Below, piece after piece: positions 6,894-14,120 of a stretch of DNA of 21,180 bases. The notes under the pieces were generated by a model. The model was not told the DNA's origin, did not search any database, and was given only the letters and a program-made list of their open reading frames with translations. Within the stretch, counting starts at the first letter, position 1; each line of letters opens with the position of its first letter. Source of the stretch: Bacteroidetes bacterium 4572_112 (lineage in GTDB: Bacteria; Bacteroidota; Bacteroidia; Bacteroidales; UBA1556); NCBI GenBank assembly GCA_002254285.1, contig NIUZ01000031.1, forward strand, positions 1-21,180, written 5' to 3'. Made by a program: the position numbers and the translations under genes.

Positions 6894-9767
6894 TTACATA
6901 TAGTTTTCAATAGGTTCGCAGTTGCAGCTTAGGTTACGGTCACCGTATCCGTCGTCAATTTTTGAAACCATTGGCCAATATTTATCTACTTGTACATGCA
7001 CAGTAGGGAAAGCTGCCTTTTGTCTATCATAAGCTCTATCCCATTTGTTGGCAGTAATAACATCTACCGTATGCGGTGCATTAGTAATAATGTTATTTCC
7101 TTTTTCGGCAATACCATCTTCTACTTCTTTAATCTCAGCACGAATCATGCTCATTGCTTCAATAAAGCGGTTGATTTCGTATAAAGGCTCACTCTCGGTT
7201 GGTTCAACCATTAATGTACCATGTACTGGAAATGCTACTGTTGGAGCATGGAATCCATAATCCATAAGTCGCTTCGCAATATCACCAACAGGTATGCCTG
7301 CTGTTTTCATAAACTCGTTACAATCTATAATAAGCTCGTGGCCTACAAAACCATTTTTTCCAGAATATAATATTTTATAATCTTCAGAAAGTTTAGTTTT
7401 CATATAGTTTGCATTAAGAATAGCCATTGCTGTAGCTTCTTTAAGACCTTCAACGCCCATCATTTTAATATATCCATAAGATATAGGAAGTACTAATGCG
7501 CTTCCAAATGGAGCACCAGAAACAGCCCCAATTGCTTGCTCACCGCCAGTTTTTACAATTGGGTGAGTTGGTAAGAACGGGCTTAGGTGTTTTGCAACGC
7601 CTATAGGACCAACTCCAGGACCACCACCACCGTGAGGTATAGCAAAAGTCTTATGTAAGTTTAGGTGACAAACATCTGCTCCCATAAAACCAGGATTAGT
7701 AAATCCTACCTGAGCATTCATATTTGCACCATCCATATATACTTGTGCACCATGACTGTGAATTAGGTCTATGATTTCAATAATTGCTTCCTCAAATACA
7801 CCATGTGTACTTGGGTAAGTAATCATTAAAGCACCTAGTTTATCGCTATTTTCTTCAGCTTTTAATTTTAAATCGTCTAAATCTACTTCGCCATTTTCTG
7901 TTGATTTCACAACTACTATATCCATACCAGCCATTACTGCTGATGCTGGGTTTGTACCATGTGCCGAAGCAGGAATTAAGCAAATATTTCTATGTCCTTC
8001 ATTGCGGCTTTTGTGATATGCCATAATTACACTCAAACCAGCATATTCGCCTGCTGCACCTGAGTTTGCTTGGAAAGATACTGTATCGAATCCTGTAATT
8101 ATTGATAAGTCTTTTCTTAAATCGTCAATCAATTCAAAATATCCTAAAGCTTGCTCACGAGGAACAAATGGGTGGATATTTCCAAACTCTGGCCACGAAA
8201 TAGGAATCATTTCGGAAGCAGCATTAAGTTTCATAGTACATGATCCCAATGGAATCATACCACGGTTTAATGAAAAATCCTTAATTTCCAAACGCTTGAT
8301 ATAACGCATCATTTCTGTTTCAGAATGATATGTGTTAAATACTGCTTGTTGTAGGTATTCTGATGTACGAACAAATTCTTTATCAAAAGAAGTTGCGTTT
8401 TCAGCATAGTATTTTCCTTCCTTAGTATATTCTTTACCTGCAGCTTCAGCTAATACACAAATGATTTTATTCAAATCCTCATTTGTTTTAGCCTCGTCAA
8501 TACTTATTCCGATATGGTTATTGTCGAAATAGCGTAGGTTAATCTCATTTGACTTAGTAAGCTCTTGAATTTCGTGAATGTCAACATTCTCAGGAACCTC
8601 AATATGTAGAGTATCAAAGAAGTTGCTATTTAGTTGCTTATAGCCCAATTGATCAAGTTCAAAAGCAACAAAGTTTGTCATATCGTGAATGTCCTGAGCA
8701 ATTTCTTTAATGCCTTTAGGACCATGATATACAGCATACATGCCAGCCATAGTTGCTAGTAAAGCCTGTGCTGTACAGATGTTTGATGTGGCTTTTTCGC
8801 GCTTAATATGTTGCTCACGAGTTTGAAGGGCCATACGCAAAGCTCGTTTGCCTTGTGCATCTTTAGATATTCCGATAATTCTACCAGGAATACTTCTTTT
8901 GTACTTTTCTGAGGTAGCAAAGAATGCAGCATGAGGACCACCAAATCCCATAGGAATTCCAAGGCGTTGAGTAGAACCAAAAGCAACATCTGCACCCCAT
9001 TCTGCAGGAGGTGTAAGTATAGCTAAACTCATAATATCAGCTGCTACACATAATAATGCTCCAGCTTCGTGAGCTTTTTCTGCTACTATTTTATAATCTT
9101 CTACATTACCCTTTTCGTTAGGATATTGTACCATATAACCAAAAACTTTCTCAGTATATTCGAAGTTATTATAGTCAGTAATTATTAACTCAATTCCTAG
9201 AGGCAAAGCACGAGTTTTTAGTAACTCAATGGTTTGTGGGAAAAGATTAGTGTCAGCATAAAAAGTATTTACGCCAGCTTTTATTTGCTTTCTAGAACGT
9301 GCGTGAAAAGCCAATAACATAGCCTCAGCACCAGCAGTAGCTTCATCAAGTAATGAAGAGTTTGCTAGTTCAAAACCTGTTAGGTCAGTTACTACTGTTT
9401 GGAAATTTAATAGAGCTTCTAATCTTCCTTGCGAAATTTCCGCTTGATAAGGAGTATAAGAAGTATACCATCCTGGGTTTTCAAGAATATTCTTTTGAAT
9501 AACAGCTGGTAATAATGTTTCGTAATACCCTAAACCGATATACGAACTAAAGATTTTATTTTTAGAGGCAATTGCCTTTATTTTATTCATGAATGCAAAT
9601 TCAGAAATGCCTTCTTCCAATTCTAAATCAGCTTTAAGTCGAATATTTGCAGGTATAGTTTGATTTATTAATGTATCAATAGAATCAACTCCAATGGCTT
9701 TAAGCATTTCTGCTTGGTGCTCAGGGCGAATACCATTATGGCGACTTGTAAATTTATTTTTAATCAT
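6894..9767 (-). CDS. gcvP: Glycine dehydrogenase (decarboxylating), P protein of the glycine cleavage system
   Basis: GcvP is the PLP enzyme that decarboxylates glycine and passes the aminomethyl group to lipoyl-GcvH in the cytoplasm. At 957 residues it is the full-length single-chain form, with both aspartate-aminotransferase-like halves. The PLP lysine is Lys706 in NLHKTFAIPHGGGGPG, the glycine-rich loop typical of GcvP. The N-terminal TSRHNGI stretch, GLGYYET, TPYQAEISQGRLE and the C-terminal-half GSCTMKLNAASEM motif are all present. The start MIKNKFTSRHNG fits family N-termini. gcvT and gcvH are not adjacent, which is common in this phylum. It is monocistronic here, with a TATCTTTG promoter-like site about 80 bp upstream and a hairpin terminator. 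No glycine riboswitch was seen upstream. Confidence 0.98.
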   Translation of the reverse strand: MIKNKFTSRHNGIRPEHQAEMLKAIGVDSIDTLINQTIPANIRLKADLELEEGISEFAFMNKIKAIASKNKIFSSYIGLGYYETLLPAVIQKNILENPGWYTSYTPYQAEISQGRLEALLNFQTVVTDLTGFELANSSLLDEATAGAEAMLLAFHARSRKQIKAGVNTFYADTNLFPQTIELLKTRALPLGIELIITDYNNFEYTEKVFGYMVQYPNEKGNVEDYKIVAEKAHEAGALLCVAADIMSLAILTPPAEWGADVAFGSTQRLGIPMGFGGPHAAFFATSEKYKRSIPGRIIGISKDAQGKRALRMALQTREQHIKREKATSNICTAQALLATMAGMYAVYHGPKGIKEIAQDIHDMTNFVAFELDQLGYKQLNSNFFDTLHIEVPENVDIHEIQELTKSNEINLRYFDNNHIGISIDEAKTNEDLNKIICVLAEAAGKEYTKEGKYYAENATSFDKEFVRTSEYLQQAVFNTYHSETEMMRYIKRLEIKDFSLNRGMIPLGSCTMKLNAASEMIPISWPEFGNIHPFVPREQALGYFELIDDLRKDLSIITGFDTVSFQANSGAAGEYAGLSVIMAYHKSRNEGHRNICLIPASAHGTNPASAVMAGMDIVVVKSTENGEVDLDDLKLKAEENSDKLGALMITYPSTHGVFEEAIIEIIDLIHSHGAQVYMDGANMNAQVGFTNPGFMGADVCHLNLHKTFAIPHGGGGPGVGPIGVAKHLSPFLPTHPIVKTGGEQAIGAVSGAPFGSALVLPISYGYIKMMGVEGLKEATAMAILNANYMKTKLSEDYKILYSGKNGFVGHELIIDCNEFMKTAGIPVGDIAKRLMDYGFHAPTVAFPVHGTLMVEPTESEPLYEINRFIEAMSMIRAEIKEVEDGIAEKGNNIITNAPHTVDVITANKWDRAYDRQKAAFPTVHVQVDKYWPMVSKIDDGYGDRNLSCNCEPIENYM

Positions 9768-9849
9768 AATGTTAAGTCTAAATAATTATGTTTATATAGT
9801 TGAGTATTAGTATTATGAACTAATATTATGCCTCAGAAAATGATTTTGC

Positions 9850-9857
9850 CAAAGATA
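9850..9857 (-). promoter_or_regulatory. Putative gcvP promoter (-7 box)
   Basis: The minus strand reads TATCTTTG (TAnnTTTG) 82 bp upstream of the gcvP start codon. No convincing -33 element was found. Confidence 0.5.
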
Positions 9858-9935
9858 TGTAATTATCTATATATAATAAATGTAGATTTATAATCAAAAT
9901 CACTGAATACTTATGATTTTTGGCATTTTGTATGA

Positions 9936-9993
9936 TTGTAAAGAGTTGTAAAGTGAGGTAAGGAATTGTAAAGATTTGTAAAGTGAGGTAAGG
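9936..9993. repeat. Short direct repeats built on TTGTAAAG
   Basis: TTGTAAAG occurs at 9936, 9946, 9966 and 9976. The longer unit TTGTAAAGTGAGGTAAGG is repeated exactly at 9946-9963 and 9976-9993, giving a 30-bp period. The array lies upstream of the putative gcvP promoter. It has no coding capacity, and whether it binds a regulator is unknown. Confidence 0.8.
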
Positions 9994-10021
9994 GAATAGT
10001 AAGATGTTGTAAATTTATCTT

Positions 10022-10086
10022 TATCCTTGTCCTCTATCCTTGTCCTCTATTCTTCTCCTCTATCCTTGTCCTCTATCCTTCTCCCT
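10022..10086. repeat. Five-copy 13-bp minisatellite
   Basis: Five head-to-tail copies of TATCCTTGTCCTC run from 10022 to 10086. Copies 1, 2 and 4 are identical; copy 3 reads TATTCTTCTCCTC and copy 5 TATCCTTCTCCCT. One strand is almost pure pyrimidine. It sits between the rocD terminator and the gcvP promoter in a 411-bp gap (9768-10178) without genes. Slipped-strand copy-number change between strains is plausible. Confidence 0.88.
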
Positions 10087-10117
10087 TCACTATTCACCTT
10101 TCACTTTTATATATAGA

Positions 10118-10152
10118 AAAAGCCACAAAGAAATAAATTCAATGTGGCTTTT
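10118..10152 (-). terminator. Rho-independent terminator after rocD
   Basis: AAAAGCCACA (10118-10127) pairs with TGTGGCTTTT (10143-10152) around a 15-nt loop, beginning 27 bp past the rocD stop. On the minus strand it ends in a T run (CTTTTT). Confidence 0.85.
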
Positions 10153-10178
10153 GATATGTTGTAAAAAGATCTACTTTC

Positions 10179-11399
10179 TTAGAAAGAAAGAATAGTTTTC
10201 TTAATAATTTCAATAGCTTTCATTAACTCATCCTCAGGAATTACCAATGGAGGAGCGAAACGAATAATATGATCGTGAGTTGGCTTAGCAAGAAGTCCGT
10301 TATCCTTCATAGCAATACAAACATCCATAGCAGTTTTGCCATTTGTTGGCTTTATAACTACAGCATTTAATAAACCTTTACCACGTACAAGCTCAATCAT
10401 TGGAGAGTCAATCTTCTCAATCTCAGCACGGAATATTTTTCCTAGATGCTCAGCTTTTTCAGCAAGATTTTCGTCAACAACAACCTGAAGAGCTTCCATA
10501 GCTACAGCGCCAGCAAGAGGGAATCCACCAAAAGTAGAACCATGCTCACCGGGTTTAATAGTTAGCATAATATCATCATCAGCAAGTACTGCTGATACTG
10601 GAATAACTCCACCTGATAAAGCTTTTCCTAAAATAAGAACGTCAGGGCGAACACCTTCGTGATCAACAGCCAACATTTTACCTGTACGAGCAATTCCTGT
10701 TTGAACCTCATCAGCTACAAAAAGTACATTTGCTGCTTTACAAAGGTCAAAAGATTTCTTTAAATATCCTTCGTCTGGAACAAATACACCAGCCTCGCCT
10801 TGAATAGGCTCAACAAGGAAACCTGCTACATTAGGGTCCTTAAGCTCTTTCTCTAAAGCCGATAAATCGTTATAAGGAATTGTTATAAATCCTGGAGTAT
10901 AAGGTCCGAAATCATTACGTGCCTCAGGGTCAGTAGACATAGAGATAATAGTGATTGTACGACCGTGGAAATTCTCCGCAGCAACAATAATCTTAGCCTC
11001 ATTCTGAGGAATACCTTTTACTGTATAACCCCATTTACGAATTAGCTTAAGAGCAGTTTCGTCAGCCTCAGCACCAGTATTCATTGGCAATACTTTGTCG
11101 TATCCGAAAAATTCGGTAATATACTTTTCGTACTGTCCTAATACATTATTATAAAATGCTCTTGAAGTAAGAGTAAGTTTTTGAGCTTGATCAGTTAAAG
11201 CCTTTACAATTCTTGGGTTGCAATGACCTTGATTAACTGCTGAATATGCTGAAAGAAAATCGAAGTATTCTTTGCCTTCAGCATCCCATACTTTATGTCC
11301 TTCACCTCTTTCCAAAACCACTTCTAGTGGGTGGTAGTTGTGTGCACCATACTTGTCCTCTAGCGCAATTGCCTCTTTTGAAGAAATTTTATTAATCAT
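10179..11399 (-). CDS. rocD: Ornithine aminotransferase (ornithine--oxo-acid transaminase)
   Basis: This class-III PLP aminotransferase moves the delta-amino group of ornithine to 2-oxoglutarate, giving glutamate semialdehyde for proline or glutamate metabolism. The 406-residue protein has the PLP lysine at Lys259 in LILGKALSGGVIPVS, the cofactor-binding VADEVQTGIARTG segment, GAEADETALKL in place of the usual GAEA-based phosphate loop, and the N-terminal YGAHNYHPLEVVLERGEG that distinguishes ornithine aminotransferases from acetylornithine or GABA aminotransferases. Length is that of the family. It forms a single-gene unit with a promoter-like TATTTTTG upstream and a terminator downstream. 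No arginine or proline catabolism genes adjoin it. Confidence 0.96.
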   Translation of the reverse strand: MINKISSKEAIALEDKYGAHNYHPLEVVLERGEGHKVWDAEGKEYFDFLSAYSAVNQGHCNPRIVKALTDQAQKLTLTSRAFYNNVLGQYEKYITEFFGYDKVLPMNTGAEADETALKLIRKWGYTVKGIPQNEAKIIVAAENFHGRTITIISMSTDPEARNDFGPYTPGFITIPYNDLSALEKELKDPNVAGFLVEPIQGEAGVFVPDEGYLKKSFDLCKAANVLFVADEVQTGIARTGKMLAVDHEGVRPDVLILGKALSGGVIPVSAVLADDDIMLTIKPGEHGSTFGGFPLAGAVAMEALQVVVDENLAEKAEHLGKIFRAEIEKIDSPMIELVRGKGLLNAVVIKPTNGKTAMDVCIAMKDNGLLAKPTHDHIIRFAPPLVIPEDELMKAIEIIKKTILSF

Positions 11400-11445
11400 A
11401 AATTATGATATTTAAAGGGTTAATGTTATATTCTAATTAGTCGAG

Positions 11446-11453
11446 CAAAAATA
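11446..11453 (-). promoter_or_regulatory. Putative rocD promoter (-7 box)
   Basis: The minus strand reads TATTTTTG (TAnnTTTG), 47 bp upstream of the rocD start codon and downstream of the previous terminator. Confidence 0.5.
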
Positions 11454-11527
11454 GATTATTTTTTTAAGTCGGATAAGTGTTTTTCTGTTAAAAAATCGTA
11501 TATTATAATGATATTTAATTTTACATA

Positions 11528-11561
11528 AAAAAGCCATATAGATTAATCTATATGGCTTTTT
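11528..11561 (-). terminator. Terminator after the small HEAT-like gene (perfect palindrome)
   Basis: A perfect 34-bp palindrome with arm AAAAAGCCATATAGATT lies 23 bp past the stop codon of the gene ending at 11584. The A/T-run flanks give U-tracts on both strands, so it separates this gene from rocD. Confidence 0.85.
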
Positions 11562-11583
11562 CTAAAGGGGAAATAATTACTAT

Positions 11584-11886
11584 TTAAAAGGCATGAACTG
11601 GACTTAAAACAGTCTGTTCATTAATAATTTGAGGCTCTAATTCCTCAAATTCAATGTTTGCCATTAAGTGCTTTAAAGACTTATGGGCAGCAATTTTTAC
11701 AAATTCATTAGAGTCATTTTCTTCAATGTATTGTAAACTTTTAATTGCATGAACTGATTTTGAACTACCTAATATTAAGCATATTGCCTGACGTAAATCG
11801 TCATCATTAGTATGTAAGGCCTCAATTAATTTAGAGATTTTTCGGCCTTTTTCCCATTTTTTAATTCGTGATATAGAGATGAGCAT
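11584..11886 (-). CDS. Small HEAT-repeat-like protein, function unknown
   Basis: This encodes a 100-residue protein with no signal peptide or membrane segment. The middle part reads as paired amphipathic helices resembling one or two HEAT units: KISKLIEALHTNDDDLRQAI (about 16-35) then an Ala-Ile-Lys-Ser-Leu helix, and NEFVKIAAHKSLKHLM (about 61-76). The last 20 residues look disordered and acidic. It is probably a cytoplasmic protein-interaction module. The reading frame is supported by its own TATATTTG promoter-like site about 23 bp upstream and a strong terminator. It is divergent from the ECF sigma gene. I do not recognise a named family. Confidence 0.7.
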   Translation of the reverse strand: MLISISRIKKWEKGRKISKLIEALHTNDDDLRQAICLILGSSKSVHAIKSLQYIEENDSNEFVKIAAHKSLKHLMANIEFEELEPQIINEQTVLSPVHAF

Positions 11887-11908
11887 ATTCTATTTTTTAA
11901 GTGAGTTA

Positions 11909-11916
11909 CAAATATA
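11909..11916 (-). promoter_or_regulatory. Putative promoter of the HEAT-like gene (-7 box)
   Basis: The minus strand reads TATATTTG (TAnnTTTG), 23 bp upstream of the start codon. The local sequence is AT-rich, so confidence is moderate. Confidence 0.45.
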
Positions 11917-12051
11917 ATATAAAATAGGGCGTATTTTTTCGCGTAAAATACCTGTTTTTGTTAAAAATTACTATATTTATAGATAATAAACAATAAATCA
12001 GTTAGTTATGTGTACTGTTAATTATTGTGAAGTTTTATAGCAAGTATTACA

Positions 12052-12081
12052 TTGTTTTTGTGTCATAATGCGGTACATTTG
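12052..12081 (+). promoter_or_regulatory. Promoter of the ECF sigma factor gene
   Basis: TTG at 12052-12054 is followed after 19 bp by TACATTTG (12074-12081), matching the Bacteroidota -33/-7 architecture (TTG, 19 bp, TAnnTTTG). The predicted start lies about 12 nt before the ATG at 12101, implying a very short leader. Confidence 0.7.
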
Positions 12082-12100
12082 ACCTCACTATAGTAATATT

Positions 12101-12703
12101 ATGATAGAGCAACAGCTGATAGATGGTTTGAGTAAGTTAGGTACTGCCGAGAATAGGCAAGGTGAGCTCGCGTTCAAACATATTGTAGATACTTATCAAG
12201 CAGTTATTTATAATACTTGTATCGGTATTGTTGGCGATGCTGATGACGCTAAAGATATTGCTCAGGATGTTTTTATTCAGCTTTATAAATCTGCTGATAG
12301 CTTTCGTGGTGATAGTAAAATTTCCACTTGGTTGTATAGAATTGCAGTAAATAAAAGTCTAAATCATATCCGTAATAACAAAAAACATAAAGTACTATTA
12401 AGAATACAGGGGTTCTTTGCTGCCGACGAAACTCGTGAAATTCAGATTAGAGATAGAGCAAGAAGCAATCCCCAAGAAATTTCAGAACAAAATGAGCATA
12501 AAATTGCTCTACGTACTGCAATCGATAGCTTACCCGAAAATCAGAAGACTGCTTTTGTGCTTAAAAACTACGATGATATTTCATATAAAGAGATTAGTGA
12601 AATTATGGAACTTTCGCTGAGTTCGGTAGAGTCGTTAATACATCGCGCAAAGAAAAATTTGCAGAAAACTCTGAATTACTATTATCATAATAATGTAAAG
12701 TAA
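12101..12703 (+). CDS. RNA polymerase sigma-70 family factor, ECF type
   Basis: The 200-residue protein has sigma region 2 at about residues 25-95 (DADDAKDIAQDVFIQLYKSA then GDSKISTWLYRIAVNKSLNH, the core-binding and -10-recognition part) and region 4 at about 135-190 (LPENQKTAFVLKNYDDISYK then EISEIMELSLSSVESLIHRA, a helix-turn-helix). Region 3 is absent, which defines the extracytoplasmic-function class. No anti-sigma gene follows; the next gene is the truncated thioredoxin-like gene 126 bp downstream with its own promoter-like box. Whether the factor controls the thioredoxin-ApbE-lipoprotein-DUF3570 cluster is inference from adjacency only. Confidence 0.95.
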   Translation: MIEQQLIDGLSKLGTAENRQGELAFKHIVDTYQAVIYNTCIGIVGDADDAKDIAQDVFIQLYKSADSFRGDSKISTWLYRIAVNKSLNHIRNNKKHKVLLRIQGFFAADETREIQIRDRARSNPQEISEQNEHKIALRTAIDSLPENQKTAFVLKNYDDISYKEISEIMELSLSSVESLIHRAKKNLQKTLNYYYHNNVK

Positions 12704-12798
12704 GGATTTTAGCATTATTCAAAATTGCCTTAATTCATTATTTATAATGTAAAAACCTACAGTTGATATATATTATATGAAGGAGTTTTATTAATTAT

Positions 12799-12806
12799 TA
12801 CTTTTG
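12799..12806 (+). promoter_or_regulatory. Putative promoter of the thioredoxin/ApbE cluster (-7 box)
   Basis: TACTTTTG matches TAnnTTTG and lies 23 bp upstream of the ATG at 12830. No -33 TTG is found at about 19 bp, so it might be read by an alternative sigma factor or be weak. Confidence 0.45.
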
Positions 12807-12829
12807 TCATTATTGTTAAATCTAATAAG

Positions 12830-13156
12830 ATGCGAAAAATACTCACTTCAATTATCTTCATAATGCTGGCCTATGGTGCAAATGCACAACAATGGCAATA
12901 TAGCATGGCTGATGCAATGAAAATTGCCAAGGAAAAAGATCAGAAAATCATACTAGTATTTTCTGGCTCGGATTGGTGTACTCCTTGTATTAAGCTTGAA
13001 AATGATATATGGAGTACTGATGAGTTTAAAATTTACGCAAAAGATAATTATGTGATGCTTAAGGCTGATTTTCCTCGTAAAAAGAAGAATAAGCTTAGCG
13101 AAGATCATACTCGAAACTTATTTCATCTTGGGATGCAAATTCTCAAACATCAATGA
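12830..13156 (+). CDS. Thioredoxin-family protein, C-terminally truncated by a deletion
   Basis: This is the N-terminal part of a periplasmic thioredoxin-fold protein. It has a signal peptide (RK followed by a hydrophobic stretch, cleavage likely after GANA at residues 16-19), then FSGSDWCTPCIKLE with the CxxC pair at Cys50/Cys53, followed by VMLKADFPRKKKNKLSED. Homologues in this phylum are about 150-170 residues and continue with an N-rich helix and a VVVLD strand. Here similarity ends at about 13104 and the last dozen residues are an out-of-frame reading of ApbE codons. The two last strands and helix of the fold are therefore missing, and the protein is probably non-functional. Its TGA stop overlaps the ATG of the next reading (ATGA at 13153-13156). 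Confidence 0.85.
   Translation: MRKILTSIIFIMLAYGANAQQWQYSMADAMKIAKEKDQKIILVFSGSDWCTPCIKLENDIWSTDEFKIYAKDNYVMLKADFPRKKKNKLSEDHTRNLFHLGMQILKHQ
13104..13114. other. Deletion junction fusing thioredoxin-like and apbE genes
   Basis: Upstream of this point the thioredoxin frame matches its family (KKKNKLSED). Downstream, a different frame reads KLISSWDANSQTSMINANAG, the family pattern of ApbE well inside the protein. The ApbE frame is closed by a TAG at 13096-13098 just before the junction. Roughly 60 residues of thioredoxin C-terminus and a similar length of ApbE N-terminus with its export signal are therefore absent, together with whatever spacer lay between. The missing lengths are estimated from family lengths, not measured. 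Confidence 0.8.
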
Positions 13157-13914
13157 TAAATGCTAATGCAGGGATTGCTCCTGTAAAAGTTGATAAGGAG
13201 TTATTCGACCTTATACAGCGTTCATTAGCTATCTCAAAAATTACTGATGGTGCTTTTGATATTTCTTATGCATCAATGGATAGAATTTGGAAATTTGATG
13301 GAAGTATGAGCCGTATGCCTTCGGAAAAAGATATTTCAAACTCTGTATTAAGTGTAGGTTATCAATATATTATTCTTAATAAAAGCAAATCAACAGTATT
13401 TCTTAAAAACAAAGGAATGCGCATTGGCTTTGGTGGCATTGGCAAAGGATACGCCGCTGATATGGCAAAGCAATTATTAATTTCAAAAGGAGTAACGGCT
13501 GGAATTATAAATGCTTCTGGCGATATGAGCACTTGGGGAAAGCAACCCAATGGCAGGGATTGGACCATTGCAATTACTAATCCTATGAATAAGAAAAAAG
13601 CTTTTGCCGTGCTTCCCATATCAGGTAAAGCCGTGGTTACTTCTGGCGATTATGAGCGGTTTGTGAAATTTAATGGCATAAGATATTCTCATATTATTAA
13701 TCCCAAAACAGGATATCCTGCTACAGGAATTATTAGTGCTACAGTTTTTGCCCATAGTGCAGAGCTTGCTGATGCTTTGGCTACTTCCATTTTTGTAATG
13801 GGTGTTGATGTTGGCTTGAATAGGATAAATCAGTTAGCAAATATAGATTGTATTATTATTGACGAAAAAGGTAGTATTTTTACTTCCTCAAAGATTAACA
13901 TAAATGATAAATAA
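13153..13914 (+). CDS. apbE: FAD:protein FMN transferase (ApbE), N-terminally truncated
   Basis: ApbE uses FAD and Mg2+ to attach FMN covalently to Thr/Ser of extracytoplasmic redox proteins. The core motifs are intact in order: GGIGKGYAADMAK, NASGDMSTWG, TSGDYERF, HIINPKTGYP and the C-terminal ELADALATSIFVMG metal-site region. The first ATG is at 13153, but family similarity already starts at KLISSWD (13114) in the same frame, which lacks any start before the TAG at 13096. Normal members are about 320-340 residues with a signal or lipoprotein peptide; this one keeps about 253-267 residues and has no export signal. It overlaps the thioredoxin stop by ATGA, so translational reinitiation could still produce it, but in the cytoplasm. 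It overlaps the next gene by 11 bp. Confidence 0.9.
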   Translation: MINANAGIAPVKVDKELFDLIQRSLAISKITDGAFDISYASMDRIWKFDGSMSRMPSEKDISNSVLSVGYQYIILNKSKSTVFLKNKGMRIGFGGIGKGYAADMAKQLLISKGVTAGIINASGDMSTWGKQPNGRDWTIAITNPMNKKKAFAVLPISGKAVVTSGDYERFVKFNGIRYSHIINPKTGYPATGIISATVFAHSAELADALATSIFVMGVDVGLNRINQLANIDCIIIDEKGSIFTSSKININDK

Positions 13915-14116
13915 ATTACTCATTCTTATTATTCTAACTTTTGCATTGTCTTCGTGTATGGTTGTGAAGGGCTACGAAAAAGTAAACCTTAATGACCCAG
14001 ATATGGCTTTAAAAGATAGAAAATCACAAAAATATTCTGGTAAATTTCATTCATATAGAGAGGGTAGTGCTGGTGCTGAAGGTGGTAAATCAGGTGGGGG
14101 CTGTGGTTGTAATTAG
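13904..14116 (+). CDS. Small lipoprotein with Gly/Cys-rich tail (DUF4266-like)
   Basis: The 70-residue lipoprotein has a short hydrophobic signal and lipobox ALSSC (Cys18 becomes the lipidated N-terminus). A short charged mid-part (KVNLNDPDMALKDRKSQKYS) is followed by SYREGSAGAEGGKSGGGCGC and a final Asn, with Cys67 and Cys69. This layout matches the DUF4266 family, which I know from clusters with ApbE and DUF3570 genes. It overlaps apbE by 11 bp and ends 4 bp before the DUF3570 gene, so the three are translationally linked. Function is not established. The paired cysteines could bind metal or act in redox, and REGSAGA resembles the context of ApbE target sites but has Glu where Thr or Ser would be modified (speculative). 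Confidence 0.85.
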   Translation: MINKLLILIILTFALSSCMVVKGYEKVNLNDPDMALKDRKSQKYSGKFHSYREGSAGAEGGKSGGGCGCN

Positions 14117-14120
14117 GCTT

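Noticed and set aside
9768..9935. Glycine riboswitch upstream of gcvP
   Set aside because: No aptamer-like conserved core or tandem stem pattern was found; the gap is AT-rich with only a promoter-like box.
9936..10086. Possible CRISPR-like array
   Set aside because: Units are 8-18 bp and directly tandem or at irregular spacing, with no unique spacers and no cas genes nearby.
14067..14120. Upstream ATG extending the DUF3570 protein by 18 residues
   Set aside because: It overlaps the lipoprotein coding region and places non-signal residues ahead of a clean signal peptide that starts at 14121.
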